This document shows positions 21,322-33,451 of a DNA stretch of 64,000 nucleotides, piece after piece. The DNA lies in the NCBI GenBank assembly GCA_015227615.1, contig JAALGZ010000010.1, forward strand, positions 1,302,001-1,366,000, given 5' to 3'. The first letter of the stretch is position 1. Each line of letters starts with the position of its first letter. Under the pieces are notes generated by a model. It saw only the letters and a program-made list of their open reading frames with translations, was not told the origin of the DNA and made no database searches. Both the position numbers and the translations under genes were made by a program. The DNA comes from Labyrinthula sp. Ha. Its lineage: Eukaryota; Sar; Bigyra; Labyrinthulida; Labyrinthulaceae.

Positions 21322-22645
21322 TTGTTCAGAAACACTATCAGAACAAAACAAGTGGATAACTTGAGCCTATCTTATAAAAGAAACACCATAGGAACATTTA
21401 ACCCTATTGGAACTGTACCATTGACTGAATCTCAAGAACTCTCTGTGGGATCAGAAAAGTTTAGTACTTTGGATGAGAAGAATAGTTTGGTCGTTCCAAA
21501 TTTATCCTTGGAACAAAAGAGATTAACGGGAAAAATTATGGCTAGTGTCTCTTTCTCAGGTATGGTTCTTGCATCTTTTATTCTCAGCGTAACCGTGCTC
21601 TTTGCAAAATTTTCTAATCCAGAAAAAGAAGCTGAAGGGAATGTGGTACAAAATGAACAACCAAAAGAAGGGCTTCTTAAAGGCTGTGCAGGTAGTACTG
21701 CTGAAGTTTCCAGATTACAAATTGCACTCAACATAAATGCAAACCAGCATTCTTCTGATACATTTTTCTTAAGAGACTTGGATCAAAGTTCTTTTCCAGT
21801 TGATCATTTTCGTTACACAAGAACTAAAATTTTTAACAAATTTGAGCTCAATAATTGTAGCATTGGGATTTTTGAAGATGGTGTATTTATAGATTCCGGG
21901 TTAGAAGAACTTATATTATTAAGGGTGTGTAATAGTACTGTACATTTTCTTGAAGATCAACAAGGAGTTAATTTTCATGTAAATTTTATAAGTTCAGAAA
22001 TAAAAGTATTTCCAACAAATATAAAATTTCGAATACTTTCCTTCGACGATATAATCAACTTTAGTTTTTCTAAAGAGACAACTAAATTTCTTACAAGAAA
22101 AAAATATTTTCTCTCAATTTTCAAAATTTCTAAATTGATCAGCATTTAATTTCTTTACAAAATAGTCCAAAAAAACTTGATGAAATAATTACATTTCCTA
22201 GTGTTGGATTCTTACGTTCGGCATTTAGATTCAATAATTTTGCAACTATTCCATTTTTTTTTGTTCCGAGTACTTTGAAATTAAGGGTGATGAATTTCTT
22301 GTACTAAGTTTATACTCTGAAGAAAATCTTAAATTAAAAGAAAACATATTTACAGGAGTTAATAGTCTTCCAATAGCATTTTATTTCACGAATGGTGAGA
22401 AAATTTCTTCTTTACCAGTCAAGTTTCAATTAATAAACTTGATCAGATTGACACTCGCAAGAGATAATATTGTAACATTTGGAAACTATAACTTTTCTGT
22501 TCATCCTAATCTTCAGCAAATTTCTCTTTCTCCTGGAATACTACCAGAAACGTTTGAAAATGAAGTACATCTTAGGAAAAACTATAATATATCTGATGAA
22601 GTGTTTATGTATAATCCCATTGAATGCACAACTAAAGAATACTAG
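21322..22645 (+). pseudogene. Second copy of the membrane protein family, degenerate
   Basis: Homologous to the 19.2-kb gene along its length: the FNPI motif in the tail, a transmembrane helix (SFSGMVLASFILSVTVLFA), LKGCAGSTAEVSRLQIA matching LRACEGDDAELSRFQIA, FPVDHFRYT, ELNNCSIGIFEDGVF. The first part (21322-22149) has no good ATG; the first Met is at 21538, inside the transmembrane region. After ~22100 the homology jumps between frames (HLISLQN in another frame near 22140, then SVHPNLQQISLSPG at 22500-22540). At least two frameshifts therefore break the ectodomain. The end matches the family end. An upstream start exon joined at the acceptor-like TTCAG at 21326-21330 is possible, but the later breaks make it a pseudogene either way. 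Confidence 0.8.
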
Positions 22646-22970
22646 TAAATATATACGCTTTGGGTTGTATGAATAATACTTAACTCATAAAGATAAGTGT
22701 TTTTATATAAATAATGCGTATTATATTAATTTTTATTTTACGCCTTTTTTTTACAAGAAAAGTAGTTCTTTTTAACTAGTCTAAGAATTATGTACGGGCT
22801 TTTTTCCATACCAATACAACTCGGGCATAGAACTGTATCTTGGAACACTTTTTGTTTGACCCAAATGATACTATTATAAAACGAAAACAAAGTTCTTTCA
22901 AACAAAATGCATCTTTGATATTTTATAGTTTCGTATTTATTCAAACAAAGTTAGTTTTGATTGAACTAAA

Positions 22971-24396
22971 ATGAAACCTTCAACAGAACAATTTACAGGA
23001 AGATCAATTCCTGCACTTAGTCAACAAGGAAGTTTTACTCGTGATAAATATATAGAAAACTCCCTTGATCATATTGAACTTGAGATTAATCCAGAAAGAG
23101 ATTCTAGACTTACTTTTGATCCACTATTTACACCGCTTCCCATTCCAGCATTTGACGGTGAAGATTTAAAAGTCAAAGACAACAAGCTAAATACGAAAAC
23201 CAGTGATAATATCGAGCTCTCTTTTCTAAAACCAATAAAATTTAAAAAAAGAAGTTTTTCACTAACTCTTTTTTTTTGTTTTATTTTTTATTGTTGGCAA
23301 CATTGGTTTTTTTCTTCTAGTGAATAGTGGAAATGGGGATGTACAAAAAAATACAAACAGTGAAACAGATGGAAAAACAGAAAAAGAACCAGAAGAAAGT
23401 GGAGAAACAGAAACTCCAACTAATGCAATAAATAGTTGTCAAGGTGAAAAAACAGGGTTATCACGATTATTGATCGCAGAAAAACTTAGGGAAAAACAAC
23501 AGACTAATAATACAATAGTCATTCAGAATATTGTACTTGTTTGTTTTCCTAGTAATCCTTTTCGACATTTGTCAAATCCTATATTTTCAACAATAGAAAT
23601 ATTTAATTCCACAATTGGTATATTTGCAGATCGTGTTTTTGCAGAAGATATTTTTCGAGAAAAATCTTTTTTGGTTATTGAGAGTTTTGTTGAAAATTTT
23701 GGCGATCAAAAAGGAACATTCTTTGATAAAGTTCTGTTTTTAGATTCATAAATTCTTTCTCTTCCGCAGAATATTGTTTGTGATAATCTTGTTTTATCTA
23801 GTATGATTAATTTTGAGCTTACGCTGCAGAATACTCTATTTTTTACGCGCTCTGGATTTAATTATCTTCAGCTATTAAATTTCTTGACGGATGAAGATAT
23901 GAATACATTACAAGAACAACTAGATTCTCTTGGAGAAAAAATTAGTATGCAATTTTTGAGCTTTGAAGTTAATTTCATGACAACTTTTCCTGAAAAATTT
24001 TTCAGTAATCAATACTTTGATTTTTTTGGTTTCGAAGGTGGATTAGTAATTAATGAACCAGATTTAGTTGAACTTCCCGGAAATATTTTTCAAAATCAAG
24101 AAGATATAAAATTAAGAGTTTATTTTCGACCTAGTCAAAGATTTCAAGTTCTTCCTATAATTTTTGAAGATTTAGATCTTATTTCTCTTGATATAAGAGA
24201 TTCGCGTATAAACTCATTTGGATCGGTTAATTTTGCTTTTGTATTTAATTTAGAAGAAATATTTCTTCCACCTACTTTGACTCCAATAGATTGTTCTGAT
24301 ATTCAAGATTTTAGATTTGATCATGGTATCTTTTCTAGTGTTACTTTATATAACCAATTTGCTGATATTATACAGTGTCAAATTCATTTGTCTTAG
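22971..24396 (+). pseudogene. Third copy of the membrane protein family, two lesions
   Basis: It starts MKPSTEQFTG at ATG 22971, like copy 1, and ends with LPPTLTPIDCSDIQDFRFDHGIFS, matching copy 1's LPPNLVPQDCDEEVELRFQHGIFP. There are two lesions. One is a single-base type frameshift in the T-rich stretch encoding the transmembrane helix (about 23265-23320), after which the frame continues as LLVNSGNGD. The other is an in-frame TAA at 23749-23751, where copy 1 has Glu in SEIIELPQN. The remaining frame is otherwise open to the stop at 24394-24396. The homopolymer frameshift could be a sequencing error; the TAA is harder to dismiss. Confidence 0.8.
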
Positions 24397-24658
24397 AATA
24401 AAAAAGTCTTAACATTGAACACGTTTATATTTCCTTAATACAAGATCTGTACTATATACGAAATTTGAACACAAGAAAGTATTCAATATTTCTCTATTTT
24501 AATCCAACTGAATCCCAACTGAAAAATAGGATTCTCCTCATAGATATAAAGTTTATGGAGAGAAAAAGAAGTTGAAATATTTATTTCATTTAATAAATAA
24601 ATTAAAATCATTCACCATAAAAAGTTCTATTTCAACAGAACCAATACTCAGTAGTATT

Positions 24659-25582
24659 TTAACACAATAAATCTTCATCATCACGGAAGTTCAAGTGCGT
24701 ACTATGGTGTGCAAAATTCAAGCAAATTCTAAACAAATTTCCTCCATCACAGGTTTGAATCTGTCCATTTGGATCTTCTCCATTCGTTTCACTAAGTACT
24801 CTGTATTCTTCAGGTGGAGTACCTGGTTCAGGAGGATTAAAGTACCAAATCTCTTGAGGTTCATGTACATAATCTCCGCCATTAGATGGAATAATATTTG
24901 GTACTGGATCATTATAATTCACAACTCTAAACCAATTTGGAAATGTAGATGAAAACCAACTTGCAAATCTGGCATTACCAGTTCTTGGAGTTCCAAAAGT
25001 GTATCCAATAATATTAAATCTTCCTGGATTTCTATCTTCTAAGAATCCAGCACATAAACTAGCCATACTTCCACCTAGAGAATGTCCTACAAGAAAAATA
25101 TCATTAGTTCCTTTTTCATCTGCAAGGTTCTCAATTGCGCTAAGGGTTCCTGAATCTACTTCTTCCCAAGCATCCAAAAAACTTTCTGCTACTCTGCATC
25201 CATTACAGGAAAATCCAGGACGAACTAAACCCAAATTGATCAAATCAATGAGCTGACCTAAACCCTGAGTGTTTCTGAACGAAACTACAACTCGATCCTC
25301 TGCTGGATCGTACCCGACAAAACTCTTGTCATCACCTTCTTCGATTACAGTAACATCAGTTAACGGGTTCAAACGTCTTGACATAGGAGAGATTACATTT
25401 TCACAGTACTGACAACTCCAGTCAAACAAAATCCGGTTTGAGTCACACTGCACAATCTCAGCGTACGCATGAGCTTGCATTGCCTGGTCTTCATCATAGG
25501 ACACACTCTGCACGTTTCTTAGTGTCTGGCTACTTTTTGCACATGAAAAACCAAATAAAGCAGCGGCAACTAAATACTTCAT
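24659..25582 (-). CDS. Secreted class 3 lipase (fungal-type triacylglycerol lipase fold)
   Basis: 307 residues from ATG 25582. An N-terminal signal peptide (MKYLVAAALFGFSCA) indicates secretion or lumenal targeting. GHSLGG at 166-171 holds the nucleophile Ser168. The triad is completed by Asp225 (VVNYNDPVPNIIP) and His296 (HSTHLNF), in the order and spacing of the Lipase_3 (PF01764) family. FRNTQGLGQLIDLI around 103-116 is the region before the lid. Cysteine pairs (SCQYC, SCNGC) fit disulfides in an extracellular enzyme. The frame stays open 21 codons upstream of this Met, but those residues are hydrophilic and would bury the signal peptide, so 25582 is preferred. It hydrolyses acylglycerol esters; the substrate is unknown. 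Confidence 0.9.
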   Translation of the reverse strand: MKYLVAAALFGFSCAKSSQTLRNVQSVSYDEDQAMQAHAYAEIVQCDSNRILFDWSCQYCENVISPMSRRLNPLTDVTVIEEGDDKSFVGYDPAEDRVVVSFRNTQGLGQLIDLINLGLVRPGFSCNGCRVAESFLDAWEEVDSGTLSAIENLADEKGTNDIFLVGHSLGGSMASLCAGFLEDRNPGRFNIIGYTFGTPRTGNARFASWFSSTFPNWFRVVNYNDPVPNIIPSNGGDYVHEPQEIWYFNPPEPGTPPEEYRVLSETNGEDPNGQIQTCDGGNLFRICLNFAHHSTHLNFRDDEDLLC

Positions 25583-28500
25583 ATTCTTTGTCTTTATATT
25601 TGTTTTGAGTTTGTTTTGATTTTGCTTTTCAACAAAGTACAACACAAGTTTTTGGAGACCGGGAAAGTTATAAAGGTAAAACTGGGTATTTGTATAATAT
25701 AGTGAATATATTAACTGAACTTCTTACTAGTTGAAGGTATTCTTGAAGCTAACATACATTTTTCATTCTTCTTTCCTCAGTATGCGGTTTATATTCACCA
25801 TATTATTGCAATAGAATGATCGTGTTCCCGGAGAATGAAAGGGATAACCAGTAGTAATGCTATATTGATTCTTACAATTCATAGTTTTCCGGAATTTGAC
25901 ACAGGACAAATTGTAGAAGTTGGTCTGGTATTGAGGGTGGATTCTTCGAGCCCAGTTATAGATATTATACCAAGTGCAATTTAAAACGCCGATTATTTAA
26001 TATACATTTATTTGACCGCAGAAACCCTGTTGCCCATATTAAGAAATAGGGTGGATAATATATTCGGATAAAATCATATTGTTGAAATTTTAAGTCATTA
26101 TTACAAAAAAAAAAGAACTTAAGATATAAAAATTGTTTTTAATTGGACAGACTTCTCATTCAGAAACATTGGTTTCTCATAAGAGATCAATGATTAGATA
26201 TTTCTTAAACCAAGAGCACACTAATTCTAGAATTCAAAATAACCAATAGTTTACCAATTAGTGGAAACAATAATATGACAACAAAAATTTATCGTAGAAC
26301 ACAAAAGCAAAAAAAATTAATCAATATAATTTGCCTAGATTTTGCTTTCCAAGACTTCACTGGTCAACAAGTTTCTGCTAAATCCCCTTGTTTTTCATCT
26401 CATATAACTTAAAATTCGCGTAGTATCAAATGTTATTTTGCAAAGCTCAGGCTAAGATTGTTCGTAACGTGATAGAACGCCGATAAGACAAGACTTCTAC
26501 CCTCAGCGATAGCCACTATTTAAGTATAAGCCAAGCATATGCATTTAATCATTACGGCATAGGGTTCGCTCAACAACGGTGAAATTGTGTGACACTGAAG
26601 TGACGCCAGTGGTATTATAATTGCGACTAGAAAACCCGATAGAATAAAGTTATTTTTCCTTTATTCTCCACATAAATTACTCTACAGTATTGTCTGCTCG
26701 TAGAATCATATTAGAGTGTTTTAATTAGCACCAACAGCGTCGATACTGTGGGGCAACCCAGTGCAACACACATGCTCCACGCCTAACATAGCTTAAGCTG
26801 AAAGTGCATTGGACTAATTTTAAATTTAAAGGTGGATAAACATAATAATTACAAAAATCACTGACTTCCTTAAATATTTGCTCTCATTTCACGATATCGC
26901 GTTCATATCAGTTAATGAACTGGGATCTTAGCGAAGAATAAAGCAGCTGGTACCATCTGAAAAACAAGGACAGAGGCACAGTGCACCATCCCAAGCTTAG
27001 CTCATTCTTGGCGCCTAAATGCCTCCATTAATGTTACTGTGATTTCTCTATATTTATTTCCATTGGGCATTTTTGCTCCTTTAGAAAAATATTGTACCTT
27101 GGAAGAAAGATTCTCACCAGCAGGTTGTCGTAATGCTTTCAATACACAAGATGATTTTGAAAATCTAGAAGGACAGTTTGTAGCTTTTTGCAAGACTTCT
27201 TTGCCAAGTTTAGTAGTTAAAATTATTTCTTGTTGTTTTTATTGCATGGGGTAACTCTACTACTATCTGGTCGAAGAACCATGAAATCTTCAGCTATACG
27301 TAAAAAAATTAGAAAACAAGTATGTTAACTTGAAACAGGAGTATTTCTGTTTTCTGCAAATAGGCAAGGGGTACTAGCTCAACTTTCCAGATATTTGAAG
27401 TAAAGACATTATAAGTACTTCAAAATTAAAGCTACAGTATCTGCTGTTATTAGACATCTAAAAGAAAGAGAAACTAGTAAATTGACAATGTATTCCTAAA
27501 TATTGAAAAAGATGCATTTCATCTGATACATGTACTTTCATTAAGCTTCGCTGAGGGTTACACACAAGGCTAGGTGTTACCATGCTCCAATGAATACAAT
27601 GCAAAATCTCGATCTCTGTGCTTTTGAAATACATAAACCCATGGCAATAGTTTATCTTCATTTTTTCTGAATTTATAATAATACTTTAGCCATTACTAAG
27701 AGGATATCAAGAAGAGAGCTACCTAAGGATATTGTTTGGACTTGCTCCCACTCTAGAAGAGTTTCATTACAAAAACCTATTACGCTCTATTCGAGTAAAA
27801 AAATAAAGAAATATTCAGATCTATTTTGTAACAGATTTATTCACTGTGCTCAAGTAAATTGGCTTAAACAATTACGGATATCGAAGTTACAAGGATGAGC
27901 AATGTAATATGACCCTTTAAGACAACTATATATCAGCCCAAAGTGTATAATCATGATTTTAGGTAGACTCTTATCAAGTTTATATTGCGTCATCCTTGAC
28001 ACCGATAAAGGCGGAAAAGTGTAGCTAACTTCTTATCTTCTTATCTCAAATTAATAACTACTCAACCCTGTTGGGTCTGATAGCATAGATTTCCAGTTTC
28101 ATTACCATATCTAGAATTCAGACCAGGGGTTAGCGAAAATAAATATAAACTAAGCGACCACTGATTTCTACGACATGTGTATTGACATTTAAGCTTTAAT
28201 ACTATCTACTTCTTCATAAAACTTCTGAACATTGAATTCAAGTTCCATCATTCATCCATTTTAGAAATTTAGAATTTCTTCCCTTTATTAAATTTCCATA
28301 GTCATCTTGTATCGTCCCTTTTTGAGAACAATATCATACTAAATAAAGTAATAGCTATATAGCGGTCTCGGTCTTATATACTCCATTCAAATTCAATTCA
28401 TTTGCTTTCAAATATCTCGCAACCGCTTTTTGATCTGATGTAAGCACTAAGAAAAGTGACGAAAAGCTGTCTTATTTTAGTTTCTCCTGATGTCCAAAGT

Positions 28501-31500
28501 AATATCGTGTGGGCTATCAGTTAAAAGGCTATTTAAAAATCGTAACTCTGCAGGACTATTAGCTAGATGAGCATAACATACTGTTTTCGCACCAACCAAT
28601 ATCAAATTGCCCCAATGATCACAATACCTTAATAAGTATACCGTCTAATAATAGATAGATATGAAACAAGAGTTTAAGTACATTTTAGAAATCAAGGTTC
28701 TTTACTTGCATGGGATCTCTTCATTACAACCTCCAATGTACCAGAGGTTTTAGACAATATATATATAACCACATGAACCCAGGCAAAACCTTGATTTTTT
28801 ATTAATATTTGCTAAGCTTGTCTTATTTCAACAGTAGAAAATACATAATATTTTTTATGAACTGAAATTAAACAAAACACATTAAAGCTATATACATGTT
28901 ATGAAAAAATTAGCTAAGTATTTTCTCTTGAATGTCTGAAGCTAAGTGGGTAGTTGCGACACAGGAATTTAAGCTGAAGATAAAAATTGGTTGGAAGCAT
29001 GGTCATTTAAATACTTTTTATTTCAGTTTGGAGAACAATATCGTTAGTCATTTGAAACCCATGTAAATATCAATACTTTTGTCTCTACAAGACCTTTAAT
29101 TAAACCTCTATATAAATACCATGCGATTGATTTCTTTCCAACTATGTTTCTTCTCTACATTTACCAAATTAATTAAGAATTTGTTGACGATTATATCACA
29201 ATTTTGTTTCTCTGTTGTCTAATTACCAGAATACCGATAGATATCACCTGGTTCAGTATATGGATTAGAATTAACAAACAATAAGTGAAATACAAAACCT
29301 TTGTTATTGCGATACCAACATTCTGCTAGTAGACCAATGCGCGAAATGTAAGATTTGATGTTGACCAAAGAATTTTGAAGAATCGATATCAACACACCAA
29401 GCTACCAAGTATACCTCTTATCGTTCATTGCTAAGACAGAAAATTAACGAAGACTATGGTTTGGAGTAGCTTCTCCCAGTTAAAGTGCTCAAGTATTGAT
29501 TACATGGGCATAATTATAACCGAAACTTACACTTTCCAGAATTCTGCATTATTATACTTGGAATTCGTGCAAAACAGTCGACCATAAACTATCTGATGTT
29601 CATTATTTAGTTATTATGTTTCAAAGATTCCAATACATTTTCTTTGATAGAATGCAACAGAAAGTATTATTACCGCGTCAACTATACAATGTAATATATC
29701 AACTATATATATATATATAAATGTAGCAAATTTCTAATTTCTATTTTTGTCTTTTGTCTAAAAACTGGAAAGGCCAGATAACTTAGAATGTTTTTTTTTT
29801 CTAATGGTAGCTTTTAGAAGATACATAATGCCACATAAACGAACTTTTTATTACCATCCTTACCATCTGGAGCGACATTGGAAACTATTTTCATTAATTG
29901 AGTCGTAATACCTTGTAACAACCCTAGTTAGTCAATTTTGAGTTTCGAATAAAAAAAGTTCACGATACAACGGGTAATTCCATTTCCAAGTAAGAATTTA
30001 ATTTTGTAATTTGGCGCTTCAAATGCTTCAATACAAGTTAAATTTAATTCGTTTTATAGAAAATAATAGACCGTCTTGACAGAGGTATTTTTTTCTATGC
30101 AACACATAGGTGTCTGGTAGGTAGTATAAATGTTTTAATCTATCTTTATAATAAATAATTCACAACTAATATTTGTAAAGAGGAGTATGTTTATTGTATT
30201 ATGTTTATTTTTTTGCTGTCACTGAAATTAGTGAAAATATTTATAATTAATCTTTAAAAAATTCAAAGGAACTTGTCTTAAGTATACTTCTTCTGAGATT
30301 TGTTAGTTATATCTTAATGCTTAATTATAACATAGTTTTAACGGCTATAATATAGGAAACCGACATGAGAACTATATTACGTGGGAATACACACGTAGGT
30401 GTATACCAGGCTTATTATATGAAGTGCACAAGTAGGTGTGCACAGACTTATATAACAGTGAGTATATCACGGATAAATTTTACGTCTTGGGGATAATAGG
30501 TAGGCAGCAAGGTCAAAATGTTGACAAACTGGATTCGTAACTGAAAAGGAATTGCAATAGTAGGTGCGTTTTGCTTACAATAATCACATAATAATATTTA
30601 AACCACATCAATTCTTACTATACTCTGGAAAGATATATAAGCAGAATTAATTATAATGAAAACTAGCTTTATTCTTGCCGTCGAGGTAACAAGAATTGGG
30701 GGTATTTCTAGTTACTTAAAATGAAAATTCTAGCATCTGGTATACCTCAGTTTCAAGAACCAAGCATTTATACCCATGAAGTACCTGTCGCACATAGATT
30801 GGATTGAAACCTATATTAATAGTATTCTGGTCTTTGATAATGCAGTTTTGGAGGAATGAAATTGATGGTATAGTGTTTAGTGGTTTTTCTACTAATTTTG
30901 TGGGTATATGCTGCTCTTAATTTAATCAATATATTATATATTAAGATCTTACGATGTTACATCATTAGCTTTTTCCAAAACTTTATTTCCCATCTACAGG
31001 AGAAACCTCTTATTGTTTGTTCGAATTTTTTGGTTCCAACTACCCATTTCCTAAGATAATATAATCTCTCTTATTCAATAATAATTCAGTTCAAAGTTTA
31101 ATAAGATGGAGTTTTGATTATTTTGCTTACAATTAAGATTAGGAGCATATTTGATGTGGATAACTCTAGGGGTTGTCTAATATCTGCCAAATAGTTATAA
31201 GTGATTTCGTGTTTCTACCCTCCACTTTTTCTAAAACATGATAAGAAAACTGTGTGAATAAATAATTTCCAAGAATCTTTATGTCTAAGTGCCAGTAGAA
31301 TTATCTTATGGAATAACTTACTCGGTACCTGCGAAACTAATGATCTGGCTGCACATATTCAGAGGATTTCGTTGAAGTAACTCAAGACTAAGACATAGTA
31401 TCCTCTAGCATTTCTATATATTCCTGTGGTTTCTAAAGTACTTAATATGAAAAATGACTATGGATGTTATTTAACTTTCATTATATTGTCATTCTTCTTT

Positions 31501-33451
31501 TCAGAGAGAATAATATTCAACGATTTCTGTTGAATTATTCCTACCCTAGGGACTACACCCCTTTCTGTTCAACTTCACCATTCTGAAGAAACTATGATAT
31601 TTGAACATATTAAACTTTAATATATGATCTGACGAGAATTCTAGCTCAGTTTAACTTCTAAAATTTTATATCTTACTGGATTTATTATTTGCATTCATTT
31701 GCGAAATGATCTTCTTATGGAATCAGTGATGTAACAAGAGAGCAAAATTTAAAGTTTTCCCCCAAGATTGCAGGATAGATAAAGTTACACATAGATGGAA
31801 ATGGATACTGGTAGAAGTTATGATCAAGGAAACATTATATATTACGATTTTGATTACGAATAATACATCTGCAATTTTGGTATATATCAATTGATACTGG
31901 CTTTATCTGGATTATGAGCTTGTCTTTATCAATCCATGGACATAGTTCTGATCTATTAAGAAGCAATCAACATGAATATCCTTGCTAAAAAATAATAAAT
32001 ATAGTCTAATAGATTATAAGATATTGCTAAATGCGACAAATTATGTAACAGAGTAACGAATATCTACTTATTCCTTCCATTAAGAGAAGTAGTAAAACCT
32101 GAAACTTGAGTTCTGAATCATATGAAGCATTTCACAGTAACCCAAGGTAATTCAAGCACAATCTTTTCTGATAATATATTTGTTGAGCCAAATACGTTAT
32201 CCTAAAGGGAGGTATTTTTAATAGGATTATGAATTTATTGTTTTGGAAAAACAATGACAAGGTTTATCCTCTTCGTTGTACTGTACAAAGATGCAAGACA
32301 GGTAACCTTCGTTGATTTTCTCTCCACAGAGACTAACTTCAAATTAATTATGCATCTTATTATATAAAGATATTATTTTTTCTTCATTGCTCATTTAAAA
32401 ATCTCCATTATAGTAGTTAAGAAACTAGAAATTTCCATGAACTCTTTAATCACAGGTGTGAGTTTCTGCTGGGCGACAAGAGTACCTACTGTTTGACATG
32501 CTGCGGTATCATTGAATTCATGAGTGCCTCAGTCAAGAATTTGAAAATGAAGGAGATGAATAGGGCTAGGTTTACAAGAAATCCGTTTTTATGTTCTTAA
32601 TCTAATTATTATCGCTGGTCGAGGCTTATGTCTAAGACTTTATCCTTTGTTTAACCCCATATATCCATCTTTGTTAATAAGCTTTCTGTAGATGGTGACA
32701 ATAAAGTAAGATGCACATTAGATCGGTCAATATCACCTTTCGAATCTAGTTGTTTTCGGGTTTCGCATATATATAATTTTGCCTGCTGTCTCCATAATAA
32801 AAAGATAGAAGTCATTAACATCTTTACAATTTTGCCAACCTACTTCCAGTCTCTCCAAGTATGGACTGAAATCTATCCTCTCTAAATGTTGCTCATAGGA
32901 AAAATATCTTAACCAATAGAAGTGTTATTAAGTAAATGAACTAGAAAACAAAAACACTACGAACACAGGCACCAGCTGAAAATACTAAGAACTAATAATT
33001 GGTTATCACTCTTGTTCAATACTAGTAACAGGGCTTCCTATCTACACCCAGTATCAGCTATGAGCACCTACATAGATGTTCTAAGAAGTTCATATCGGTG
33101 ACTATGTAATAAATAAGAGATCTTTCTACACTATCTTCAAGTCTTCAAATACATGCGACTTCAAAAATGTTTCTTTAGTAATTTTCGATGTCTATATTAA
33201 GACCAGCTGCCATAATTTCGTAGATTTCAAAATTCATAAATACATAAATCAAACCACTATATCCAATACGTAAGAACTAAAATTCTACGCTAGGTTGTAG
33301 TTGTCAGATATATTTCTACCGCAGGAAACTATCTAAATCACGATAGGGCAACATAGCTGCCAATTATATACTACTAAAAAAATAACTTTTCAAACATTCC
33401 GCATAATATTTACTGGAAGTTCACACTCAAAGCATCTTAGACGAAATGAGG
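25583..33451. other. Gene desert, ~7.9 kb
   Basis: AT-rich sequence with frequent stops in all frames. Only short frames of about 60-70 codons occur (e.g. 27039-27254 and its antisense) and none shows a family signature. No tRNA, rRNA, tandem array or mobile element was recognised. A pair of small hairpins at 30387-30443 is the only structure I can point to. Confidence 0.6.
30387..30443. repeat. Two neighbouring hairpins with a shared loop core
   Basis: 30387-30404 reads ATACAC-ACGTAG-GTGTAT. 30424-30443 reads GTGCAC-AAGTAGGT-GTGCAC. Both share the core CACA(C/A)GTAGGTG while their outer stem bases differ yet still pair. They stand 19 bp apart inside the gene desert. Confidence 0.45.

Noticed and set aside
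27002-27254. Overlapping antisense frames of 63 and 71 codons in the gene desert
   Set aside because: Mutually antisense, short and without family features; treated as chance.
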